Assembly (NCBI RefSeq): GCF_040869045.1
Contig: NC_090322.1
Location: 182,465,477 to 182,529,476 of the forward strand
Source: Eurosta solidaginis
Taxonomy: Eukaryota; Arthropoda; Insecta; Diptera; Tephritidae
DNA length: 64,000 nt
Reading direction: 5' to 3'
Positions within the stretch are counted from its first letter, which is position 1; each line of letters begins with the position of its first letter. Position numbers and translations under genes: made by a program. The notes beneath the pieces are model-generated. The model was not told where the DNA came from, ran no database searches, and saw nothing but the letters and a program-made list of their open reading frames with translations. Below, piece after piece: positions 32,581-44,100 of this stretch.

Positions 32581-33374
32581 AGAATCAAGTTTCTTGTGAA
32601 AAAAGTGAACCATTAGAGAAAGAAATAATTTCCGCGTGTTATTTGCATTGTTTTATTGCTAAAAATGTTAATGTAAAAATAAAATGTAAAACATAAACAA
32701 AAACATGACAAACTCGCTAATTATGGGGAAATAGTGGCCTCGCTTTTTCATGATAGAATTTTTTTTTGTGTTTTGAAGTTCCGATAAAGTTTCGTTAGTT
32801 TTTTTAGCTTGAAATCCAAGCAAAAATAAAGTAGTGTCATATATGCTTTTTAAGTGACCAAAGCGTTTTACATAATTTTGCCCTTATGCATTTGTGTAAA
32901 CAGCCTTAGAAGTGAAATTTTTCCATGTTTCACGTGTGGCGCTTTATATTTTGACTCTAATTTAAATAAATTTTGCTTTCCGTTTGTTTCCGCATTGTTG
33001 CAGGCTACAAATCTAGTATTCTTATTTCCGCGGAAATATATGCAACTATTACATCTGTAAATACTACAAAGTTTTATTTAACTATTAAATGCAACTCAGC
33101 TTGAAGTACTCTTACGTACCAAAAATGCAACTCTAGACGTGAGATTTGCATCAGGTGAGTGAGGCTGTTTGTAGTTTTGACGTTTATCGCTTAGTTGACA
33201 CACTTTGTATAGGTACACTATGACAAATTCTATACATTCACGTGGAAAAAATTTGTTGACGGTTAGGGTAATTTTTCGAAAATGGGAAATTTTTCACATG
33301 TGAAGTTCACAACGAGAAATAACCAATGTGGGAATTTTTCCATTGCGAATTGCATTCACGCGAAGTTTACAATA

Positions 33375-34566
33375 GCTATCATCCAGTGGCAAAATCCTGA
33401 GCCAGATAAATAATTTTGCATGTAAATGCAACAACAACGATTTGAGCCAGATAAATCCAGATAGAAGTCTGGTTCAATTTGTGAGCCAGATAATTTGTTA
33501 ATTACTTATTTTTAGGTTGGCAACGCGGCTTTAAATATACTATAGTATATGTAATATGTTATAACACCCCTATTATGAACTCATACGATACACGATAAAC
33601 GCTTGCAATCTGTTATACCGTATTATGAAATAAATTCTAGCGTGTAAAACCCGATCGTTAGTGTTTATCGTTTATCGTGGTATTGCCATACGCATCAACT
33701 GTTCGTTATAAATTTTTGCACGATACGTTGGGAGCTATTTAAATAAAAGTAAATGTAAAATTATTACAAAATCCAAAGGACCCAACTAAACCCTCATTCC
33801 CAACACTCTGTTGCAACACCCTGGGCAAGAAGCCTTGAAGTGGCACAAACCTTCAAAATATTTGGGATGGATGCCCTATTTTTATGGGCGCGCAAACTGA
33901 CTTCTACCACTGTTAAGACATACTCTGAAATCTATTTTGTTTATTAAACTTTTTTTACTCTTAGTATGTCAAGTACTTACAGTGTAGAGTTTATTTCAAG
34001 CAGATTGGAAGCATCTCTCAATTTTCTTTTTTCTATGGCTTTATGCAAGTTTCGTCAATTTGTTCATTTGAGTTTCTATAAAAGCAACATACATACATAG
34101 GTAGCAGAAAACATTTTATTATTACAGCTTTTAAAAACTTTTGCCACTTTTACGTACAAGGAAATTGAATTGTTAGTATTTACGTTTTGTTTTGCTATCT
34201 GTTTCGTATAGATTCACAAAAATTTGTAAACAAAACTCTGCCGTCATTCACAATAGTACATCTATCGGGCGTGTGGAAATCGCAATATGAAAGCTGATTT
34301 TTTACGATACGCTAGCAAGCGTTTATCGTCTATCGTATGAAAATTCATAATAGGGGTGCTAGTTTTTCAAAAATGATGAAGATGTCGCTGCTTAGCCTTT
34401 CGCCGTATGAGTTAAATGAAAAACAGCGGCGACATCTGCCTACCACATTTCACGTGTGCGAAAATTTCACGACATCTGCTTCTCAAGTCTCTCAATGATC
34501 CAGAGCATTCCCGTGAGAATTGAGCGTGAGCCGAAGCTGTAAAACTCACTGAAAAACGGCAATTAA
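33375..34566 (+). repeat. Repeat B, complete copy split by a TIR element
   Basis: Left part about 33377-33540 (TAGCTATCATCC, GAGCCAGATAAATAATTTTG, TTGCATGTAAATGCAAC-like, CCAGATAGAAGTCTGGTTCA) and right part 34359-34566 (TCGCCGTATGAGTTAAATGA to CACTGAAAAACGGCAATT) together match the uninterrupted copy at 57235-57605 on the opposite strand. The insertion between them is 33565-34358. Confidence 0.87.
33565..34358. mobile_element. TIR element inserted in repeat B
   Basis: Ends: 33565-33606 CACCCCTATTATGAA..GATAAACGCTTGC and, reversed, 34315-34358; about 42-44 bp with a small gap. About 700 bp of non-coding interior. The intact repeat B at 57.4 kb shows the empty site (ATATACCTACTTTTT, reading on B's strand). 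A clear target duplication is not visible. Confidence 0.82.
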
Positions 34567-35093
34567 CTCTGTGCCAAATTTAATTTAAATCGGTTATGCC
34601 GTTCCCGAGAAAGTCCGGCTATACAAAGTTATTAGATATTTACTGATTGGCAACGAACAATTGTTTGGAAAATTTAGCAGGCAGCCTTCACCAACCGATA
34701 AATCAATCGACTAATCCGAAGAGTCACATCCTCTACTACGAAACGTCAAAAAGAAAACGTCAAACGTCATCTTCTTCACGCTTCTTCTTCTTATAGCAGC
34801 ACATTCGTGCGATTTGCATTTTTCACCGCGTGTGCGTTTTGTGCAGAAGAATACATTTTCCTGATTTAATTTTCACAAAAACAATTTAAAAATTTAATGT
34901 AATAATAGAAATTTCATTGCGCAAGTTTCAACAACAGTGTAGTGTAGTTAGTGTGTGTATTTTAGAGAATTCTGAGAACTTGAAGTGTAAAGGACGCGGA
35001 CTTCAATATAATCCAAAAAGCCACAAACCACAAAAAAGTTAACTAGCAAAAACTAAAAAAAGTTTATATAGGCTATTTTTTGTGTGGATTAGA
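34567..35093 (+). promoter_or_regulatory. HisRS: Presumed promoter and 5' UTR of cytosolic HisRS
   Basis: Lies between repeat B and the WHEP exon. It holds close copies of ACGTCAAA / ACGTCAAACGTCATC (34745-34772) and a pyrimidine-rich run CTTCTTCTTCTT (about 34780-34793). No TATA box stands out; a housekeeping-type promoter is expected. The start site is undetermined. Confidence 0.45.
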
Positions 35094-35186
35094 ATGAGTG
35101 AGACGCGTGAACAAATACTCGAAGAAATAAAAATACAAGGCGATTTAGTGAGAAAACTAAAAATGGCAAAGGAAAGCAAAGAAAAG
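35094..35186 (+). CDS. HisRS: HisRS alternative first exon, WHEP domain (cytosolic)
   Basis: ATG at 35094 opens 31 codons, [20 protein letters not shown] then [11 protein letters not shown], ending before donor GTGAGT at 35187. The length, phase (0) and sequence match the N-terminus of animal cytosolic HisRS. It lacks a basic mitochondrial leader. Confidence 0.87.
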
Positions 35187-38100
35187 GTGAGTACCAGCTG
35201 CAGCTTTTCCTGCTGTCGTAGACCAGCTTTTGTGCAGATGTATGTATATAACTGAATTGGTGGTTTATATTTTACAATCGTTTTTAGTAGCGGCAACAAA
35301 TGTTAAAAACCCTGACACAAACGTATATTTGTATTCATCTTATAAGTATATATATATATACATATATTTACAGGTATTAGCCAAATCATGATATAATTTC
35401 GTCAGATTTCCATACCATTAATACTCCAAAATCTTCTAGTTCAAAACTTAGTAGTTGGCTTTGTTGTTGCTGCTCTTGGCACTGTTTTTGTTGAGTCTTT
35501 TGCATGTTCTGGTGATTCATTGCTGTAATAATAACAATGATTCGCGTCTGCCATAATTATTAAAGGTTCATGAGCAATAGAGCGTGGAGGGCATAGTATG
35601 CAGACTAAGATGGCTTAATGTATCTCTGCACGGACTGTTTAGCTATCTACAATTACTTTAAGTGCTCAAGGCAAAATTTGAAAAATTGTTGTGTTGGCAG
35701 ATTTTCGTCGAATGCTACAAAGAGCTCCAAGCTTATGGTGGTGCAACAACAACAACAGCAATAAAAACCAAAGCTTCAAACGTTCAATTTCAAATCCAAC
35801 TAATATTTATTTGCCTTATTGTGAGTTGTAAACTGTAATAAAAACGAAAACTCTATAGTTATTATTGTGCTGCTGAGCGAAGTTGCTTGGGACGGGTTTC
35901 GTTGGTACCAAAAAAACTGGTTGAAGTATTGGTGACCTTCTAACGCATATACATATGTATATCGTTAGGTTAACGGACAAGGGCTCTAACCAACACGTTT
36001 TTCGAAATAACGTTTTTCAAAAATTTCGGTATGATATATTAAAATACATCCTCAGTAAATATTTTTATACCCGCTGTACTTGTACACATGGTATTATAAC
36101 TTTGATTGGATAACGGTTGGTTGTACAGGTATAAAGGAATCGAGATAGATATAGACTTCCATATATCAAAATCATCAGTATCGAAAAAAATTTTGATTGA
36201 GCCATGTCCGTCCGTCCGTCTGTCCGTTAACACGATAACTTGAGTAAATATTGAGATATCCTCACCAAATTTGGTACACGAGCTTATATGGACCCAGAAT
36301 AGATTGGTATTGAAAATGAGCAAAATGGGATGATAACCACCTCCACTTTTTATATATATAACATTTTTGAAAACACAAAAAACCTGATAATTTACTAAAT
36401 AATATACCTAGAATGTTGAAATTTGACGAGTGGACTGATATTTCATTTCATTTATTATTACGGCAAAAAAGCCTAATTCATATATAAAATTAGATTACAA
36501 TTTACTATCTTATTGCTAAGGTTTTACAATATTCGTAAAGCTTTGCTTTAAAAGCTACGATTTCATTTCAACTTTTTATTTCTATAGGCAGTTCATTGAA
36601 ACTTTTTAGACCTTTATAAAAAATAGTTTGCTGATCTATTTCAGTTCTGAATAAAGGCAGTTTGAAATTATATTTATTCCTTGTATTAATATTATGTGTT
36701 TGCTTAACTAATACTACGTTTTTACTGAAATATTCAGGTACCGTTTCACTTTTAATATTAAATATAAACTTAATAGCGTAAAAAAACATCTTTTGCTTGA
36801 CACTTAACCAGTTCAAACTTCCCAGCATATCAGCCGTACGAGTATCTCTAGGTTTTCTGTTTTGCATCTTTTGAAGTTTATCTATTTCTTTGTCTGACAC
36901 AATGAATAGAATAGATGGGCAGTATACAAAGTGCGGTTCTATAATGGACTTATATATAATTATTTTGTGCTTTTTTTGAATATATTTTAATGCTCTCTGC
37001 ATAACCCCAATTTTTTTCGCAACTTTCTCTACTGTGTAGTTTATATGTTCATCAAACTTGCGTTTGTTATCAATTATAATTCCAAAATATTTTATTCTGT
37101 CAACTTTTTGTATGCTTTCATCATTTATTTTTAAACCAATTATATCCTCCTCATTAACGTTCCTCCTTGTTATTATCATATATTTCGTTTTATTTATATT
37201 AAGTTTCAGTCTATTTCCGCACAACCATTTATACAGGTTATTCAGTTCATGTTGTATTTTAGAATGTGCAGAATTAATATTATTCTCACTAATCATTATT
37301 AATGCATCATATAGTTTAATTTCACAACCTTCAATAGCGTTAACTATATCATTAATATAAATTAAGAACAGTATCGGTGCCAAAACTGAGCGTTGTGGTA
37401 ACCCTATGGGCACTTCCAATTCATCAGACATCGCCGTATTTATAACAGTTTTCTGTCTCCTCTGCTTCAAATAGCTGCGAAACCAGTCAAGTTCTATACC
37501 AGTTATACCTATACGTTGCATTTTTTTAATTAAGATCGCCCTATCTACTGTTTCGAATGCTCTTTTGAGGTCAAGGAAGACTGAAACAACCACTTTTTTA
37601 TTATTCAACTCTTCTTTCCAGTCATGTATCACCAAATTAAGCGCTGTCTCACAAGAATGTATCTTTCTAAAGCCCGACTGTTGGTGGGCTAGTATATTAT
37701 TATCTTCAATGTAATTCACTAACTGGTTCTTAACATAAGCTTCAAGTATTTTACAATCACTAGGCAGGGTGTTTATGAGACTCTTGATAAAAATTTTAAA
37801 TTTTTTTTAAATGGGCGTGGCACCGCCCACTTGTGATAAAATCAATTTTACAAATATTATTATTAATCATAAATCAAAAACCGTTAAACCTATCGTAACA
37901 AAATTCGGCAGAGAGGTTGCCTTTACTATAAGGAATGCTTTGAAGAAAAATTAACGAAATCGGTTAAGGACCACGCCCACTTGTATATGAAAGATTTTTA
38001 AAAGGGTCGTGGACGAATAAAATAAGCTATATCTTTGCAAAAAAGAGCTTTATATCAATGGTATTTTATTTCCCAAGTGTATTTGTAACAATAAATAGGA

Positions 38101-41100
38101 AAAACTTTAAATTAAAAAAATGGGCGTGGCACCGCCCCTTTTATGACTAAGCAATTTTCTATGTTTCGGGAGCCATAACTCGAAGAAAAATTAACGGATC
38201 ATAATAAAATTTGGTACACAAATTTTCCCTATAGCTGGAAATAATTCTAGAAAAAATGGACGAGATCGGTTAAAGACCACGCCCACTTTTATATAAAAGA
38301 TTTTTAAAAGGGTCGTAGACGATAAAAATAAGCTATATCTTAGCGAAAAAGAGCTTTGAATCAATCATATTTCACTTATCAAGTTTTATTGTAAGAGGAA
38401 ATGGGGAGACAACTCTATGCGCATTTTTGGACATAGAGGGGGCTTTCGACAACACAACACACGAAAGTGTGAATCGGGACTCGAGAGAAGAGAGATACAA
38501 CGTCCAATCCGTATGTGGATAAACGCCTTATTGCGTACGAGGACTGCCGAAACCTCAAGTGGGGACGGTACAGTAGAGATTAAAACAACGAAAGGATGTC
38601 CACAAGGGGGCGTCCTGTCACCCCTGCTGTGGAGCCTGGTAGTAGATGAACTTCTACTCAGACAACGGAATCCAATGTCAGGGGTACGCGGATGATATTG
38701 TTATCATTGTAAGGGGCAAATTTGAGAGCACCCTTTGCGACATAATGCAAAGGGCATTGAGGTTAACGAAAGAATGGCGTACTGAGGTAGGGCTAAGCAT
38801 CAACCCTAACAAGACATCCATTGTGCCCTTCACCAGGAAAAGAAAACTGGAAGGGATTAGGCAAATCACAATGGATACGAGTACAGATGGAGTACACGAC
38901 GTAGGTGAAATACTTGGGAGTCACGTTTGACTCTAAGCTATTATGGAAGAAAAACGTCGACAACACCATATCAAAGGCCACAAGAGCAATAATGGTGTGC
39001 AGACGTATTGCAGGGTATGCAGCCCAAAGATCCTAAGATGGATGTACATATGATAGTGAGACCTATCATCGTGTACGGAGTAGTTGCGTGGGCATCAAGA
39101 ACAACCATGGTGACCGTACAAAAATCACTCACGAAGCTTAACCGCTTAGCGTGTGTCTGCATTACGGGAGCCATGCGAACATGCCCGACGGCAGCAATAG
39201 AGGTGCTGCTTGAGTTAACGCCTCTACATATAATAATTGAGCAGGCAGCCAGGAGTACCTTAGTAAACATAGCTAAGGAGGGTTGTGGAAGAGGCAAAGT
39301 GATACAGTCACGGAGCTTGGCGAAGCTGCAGGAGCAGATTCCACTTATCCAACTTCCCAGAGATGATACGAGGAATATAACTAAGTTTGAGAAGCGCTTC
39401 AAGATAGAGCTGGGGAACAAATGTACGTGGGACACCTCCGGGATTGAAGCGCTTCATCAGGAACACACTATAATATAATAATAATAATATGTTGCTGAAC
39501 AGCAATGCCAATTGTACTCAGCAGTGGCAATGGCATTCAGCGATGGAAAAATGGCAACGCAGCGTGGGGAGATTTTACAGTTGTTATAGAACCGGCAAAT
39601 TACACACGCGAATAAATTGTAAAATCTAAATTAAGAGTAGAAGTAAAACCTAAAGGATAAACTAGAAATTAAAACTAGGTGCACTACTGAAGAACTAAAA
39701 CGTAGAAGTTAAACCTAAAGGATAAACTAGAAATTAAAACTAGGTGCACTCCTGAAGAACTAAAACGTGTAAAAGAAAAACAGAGTTTTAAATAAAACAA
39801 CTAAACTTAACAAAATTAAGACAAACATTTTATTGAACAAAAGTGAACGTAAGTGTGTGTAGAGCTGTGTGTGAAGAACAAATTTTCTGGTGTCCCAAAA
39901 TGGACACCTTAAATGGCGACCGTGACGCCAGGCCTTGCAATGGCGGCCATAGGCGTGAAGAGGCAGGCCTCTTAAAAACTAAAAATCAAAAAGAAAAAAA
40001 AGAGCTTAAAATTTTAAAAAAGTTAAAAGGCTAAAACCCTAAAATCAAAAATTTATTAAAAATGAATTAACCAAAAAAAAATTTTTTTATCTAAAGAATT
40101 AAAATTTAATTTACAAAGAAATCTACAAAAAAAAATCAAAAAACAAAAAAAAAAATAAATAAAAATGCAAAAATCTTACAAAAAAAATTTAAAAACTAAA
40201 AACTACACAAAAAAAAAAAAACATGTTCTTTAAAAACAAAAACTATAAAATCTACAAAAAAAAAAATTTACAAAAATTTAGAAAAACCCTACAAATATGG
40301 GGAAATTACAAAAAACGTTAAAAAACTACAAAAAAATTATGAAATTGAAAAAAAAAAAAAACTTACAAAAAAATTTACAAAAATCTAAAAAGCCAAAAAA
40401 TATCAAAATTAAAACACATAATTTGAAGACTGTACCCAAAATTTTTTTCTATAAAAACGGCACTAGCCATGCCACTGATAACGGTCCTAGCCACGCTACC
40501 AGCATAGCGGCAAACCACCGTAAGCCCAAAAAGCAACAAACAAACACCTTTCATTGTACATAAGAACAGTACATAACAGAACAGCAAGCGCAGCAGCTGC
40601 AACAAAACAGCAACCGAAGCAGCAGTCCAGCAGCAGCAACAACATAACGGCAAGCGGTCAAGCGGTATCGAAACGCAGCAGCAGTTGGTATGAAATAATT
40701 TTTGAACTACATAAATTACATTAAAATAAATTAAACTTACATCTTTTTTGTCAATTTCCAATGAATATTCTTATATTTTCTATCAAAAAAAAAAATTATT
40801 TCATATTGTTACGAATATTAGAAAAACTAAGGAGTGCTGCCATCTCCAGGCCGATGCTAAGCAGTGACGTGAATTCACATCAATAATTCAATCATTATGT
40901 ATCTACATAAACGAATCAATAATTGCGTCTACACATATGTACACATTCCGACGAGCAACATTTACATACAAGGCAGCGAGAGATGAGATGTCACACACAG
41001 ATGAATTTACTTATACGCTTATGTGTGTGCGGGAGACTGTAAACTACAAACTCACATATGTACATCTGAGAAGCGCGAAAAAGTAGACAATTGTAAACAA

Positions 41101-44100
41101 GTAGGAACTATATGAGAACTATACACACACGAATATAGTTGGTAAGTTCTGGAAATGGAAGAGCCTAGAAGTATGCAGCGTAAACTATAAAAGCGGGGCA
41201 GGCGAGTAAGAAGTAATTCAGTTTGAGTTGTCAAGCAGTTTGATTAAGACGATATCTAGCGAGCAATAGCAGTGTTATTTTGAATAGTAGAGTTTCATTG
41301 AGCTATCAATCAGTGTGGTTATTAAGCAAGCTATTCGTTGCACAGTTTGTTATTGTGAAGTACTTTAATAAAGGCCATTTTGCATTATTACAAATTGGAG
41401 TTATTTATTCAACAGTTTAGTGATTCGAACTTAGCAGAGGATTGCAAATAAGAGGATTTGCAAGCAAATTCGTTACAATTGGTGTCAGAAGAGGAATTGT
41501 TGAATAAATTCCAGAAGACAACAAGGACATGGCAAAGTTCAGTGAATTAAAGATCCAGCAACTGAAGAAGGAGTTGGAGAGCCGTGGATTGAATACAAGC
41601 GGCGTTAAACTCGAACTTCAGGCACGGCTACGAGAGGCAATGGAAGCAGAAGGAATTGATGTGGAAGAGTATGTCTTTCACCTTGATGGCGAGGAGACAA
41701 CAAAAATTGAAGAGAAAAACGAAACATCGCAGACGGTTACCAGCACAGACTTGAACATGATATTGGCTGCAATATCTGCACAAACATCGACAGTAGCATC
41801 AATGTCGTCGCAATTGGCATCCCAACTGGAAGCGCAAGAGGAACGTATAACAGAAATGTCATCGCAAATATCCACCAACATGCCATCTCAACTGGAAGAA
41901 CAGAAGACATATATGGCATCACAATTGGAAGAACAGAAAACACACATGGCGTCACAAATTGCAGAACAATTAAAAGAACAAGAGGCACGCATAACATTAC
42001 AGCTCGAAGCACAAGAAGAACGTATCTCAACAAAGCTGGAGGCACAGGAAACAAAATTCTCATCGCAGCTGGAGGCTGTTAGTGAACGACAAAATAAAGT
42101 GGAGGCCGAGATGGATGCTTTGAAAGATCGGATTCGGGAGTTACAATTGAACCGTCCAATCACTTCAACGTCTACTCTGAAGGTAAAATCCCCAACGTTT
42201 GATGGTTCTGTTCCATTCCAGGTATTTAAGCTCCAATTTGAGAAGACGTCGACAGCGAACAACTGGAATGATGAAGATAAAGTTGCAGCTCTGTTCGTGG
42301 CATTGAAAGGGCCAGCAGCCGAAGTCCTACAGACGATTCCCGAAGGAGAGCGGAACAACTATGAAGCATTGATGGCCGCTGTCGAGAGACGTTACGGAAG
42401 CGAGCATAGGAAACAGATATTCCAAATTGAGTTGCAAAACCGCTACCAAAAAGCAAATGAGACATTGCAGGAGTTTGCTTCAGATGTTGAAAGGTTGACT
42501 CATCTCGCAAATGCGGACGCACCCGTGGAATACACGGAAAGAGTGAAGATTCAGAGCTTTATAAATGGCATAAGGGACGTCGAAACGAAGCGAGCCACAT
42601 ACGCGAACCCAAAGCAAACATTTTCTGAAACGGTATCCCATGCATTGACTCAGGAAACAGCGTCGCTTCTGTGTAAGCCAGTTTTCAAAGCACGCCGTGT
42701 GGAAGTAGAAAGGCCAGAGTGGGTAGACGCAATATTGGAGGTGCTGAAAGGATCGCAAAAGCGGAGTGAAAAAGTTATCAAATGCTTCAAATGCGGGAAG
42801 TCCGGTCACATTGCACGTCATTGCGATCTTGGTCCTAATAGTTCCAACAATGTGGGTGGCCGTAAACGCAAAGCTGGAGGAGATGAGCAAGAGCGAGTAA
42901 GAGATAAAGAACGAAAACTTGCCCCGGCTATTGAATGTGATATCTGTGTCGCAAATTGGAAGGAAATCAAGCAGTCTTACCGTCAGAGGGAATGTGGATG
43001 GCAAGGAGCGTGTACTGACTGTAGATACGGGCGCATCTCATTCCTTGATTCGATCTGATTTGGTCTACAAGAGAGTAAAGTCATTACCTGGAGCGAGGTT
43101 GCGTACGGTCACAGGCGAATATAACCAAGTCCAGGGAGAAGTAATATGTGAAGTCCTAATTGGGAAGGTCATGGTTCTACACAAATTCGTTGTGACAGAT
43201 ATAGTTGATGAAGTTATATTGGAAGTGGATTTCTTGGTTGACCATGACATCAAGATCGATATGCAGAGAAGGGTGATGCATTATGAGAACCAAGATGTGC
43301 CACTTAACTTCAGTTTGGAAAAAGGGTTCAGCAGTAAGCGAGTGCTGGTGGAGGAGATTCGACAGAGACCACGAAAGTCAAGGAAAGTAGATCGAGCAAA
43401 GGTTGATGGATCGAATGTGCCAAATAAAGCGAAATTAAAAGTACCTGCGAGGAAAAGACCGGCATCAACAAACCCTAATGGACGCACTAAAATGACTGAA
43501 AGAATTTTTCAGAAAGAATGCAAGCATGGTTTCAAGCCAGCGCGCACTTTTGTTGGGAAACGTCGGAACGATACTGAGTATGTGAAGCCAATCCGTCAAG
43601 AACAAGCTCTACAAAGTAGTTCTTCATTGGTCAAGCAACAGAGTGCGAGAGAACGATCCAGAATAATGAGTAGTAAGATGAAACACAGGTACGACAGGGA
43701 AAATAATTCGGAAGGTTTCCGGAATGGACATTTGGTACTGCTAAACAACCCTCACCGGCGGAAAGGTGTTCCAGCCCAATTTCGGTGCAGTTGGGAAGGC
43801 CCGTACAAAGTTGTGAAGAAGATCAGTGATACCATCTACCGCATACAAACCACTGGGAAACCACGGATTAGAAGGGTGGTACATTTGGAGATGCTAGCGG
43901 CGTTTAGATTGGGAGATTTGTCTGATCGGGACGATCAGACTTAGGTGGAGGGCAGTGTTACGAATATTAGCAAAACTAAGGAGTGCTGCCATCTCCAGGC
44001 CGATGCTAAGCAGTGACGTGAATTCACACCAATAATTCAATCATTATGTATCTACATAAACGAATCAATAATTGCGTCTACACATATGTACACATTCCGA

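Larger units (their letters stand above)
28885..33374 (+). mobile_element. Decayed autonomous PIF/Harbinger transposon
   Basis: Ends are inverted: TATTGTAAACTTCATGTGAA at 28887-28906 against TATTGTAAACTTCGCGTGAA read inward from 33374 on the minus strand. It carries both Harbinger genes: a DDE transposase (+, 29103-30374) and a Myb/SANT-like partner (-, 31411-30793), convergently arranged. The flanking 3 bp (TTA left, TAG right) do not match well, so the target duplication is unclear. Internal 31950-32580 is a large palindrome. Confidence 0.8.
36055..38404 (-). mobile_element. Repeat A, second copy (reversed), split by a LINE
   Basis: Reverse-complement match to 16811-18230, from TTTTTATACCCGCTG at 36053 through the CCGTCCGTCCGTCTGTCCG run near 36207 to GTAAGAGGAAATG at 38390-38404. 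The LINE at 36442-37775 separates it: the pre-insertion sequence GACTGATAT + TGAGACTCTTG reads through in copy 1. The 5' head seen in copy 1 is missing here because another LINE begins at 38405. Confidence 0.85.

Noticed and set aside
40297..40563. Lys/Asn-rich small ORF in the mdg1/412-like leader
   Set aside because: It comes from A-rich low-complexity DNA.
41678..42358. Antisense frames over the SAP-Gag ORF
   Set aside because: Shadows of the repetitive coiled-coil coding region; no domain and no start context.
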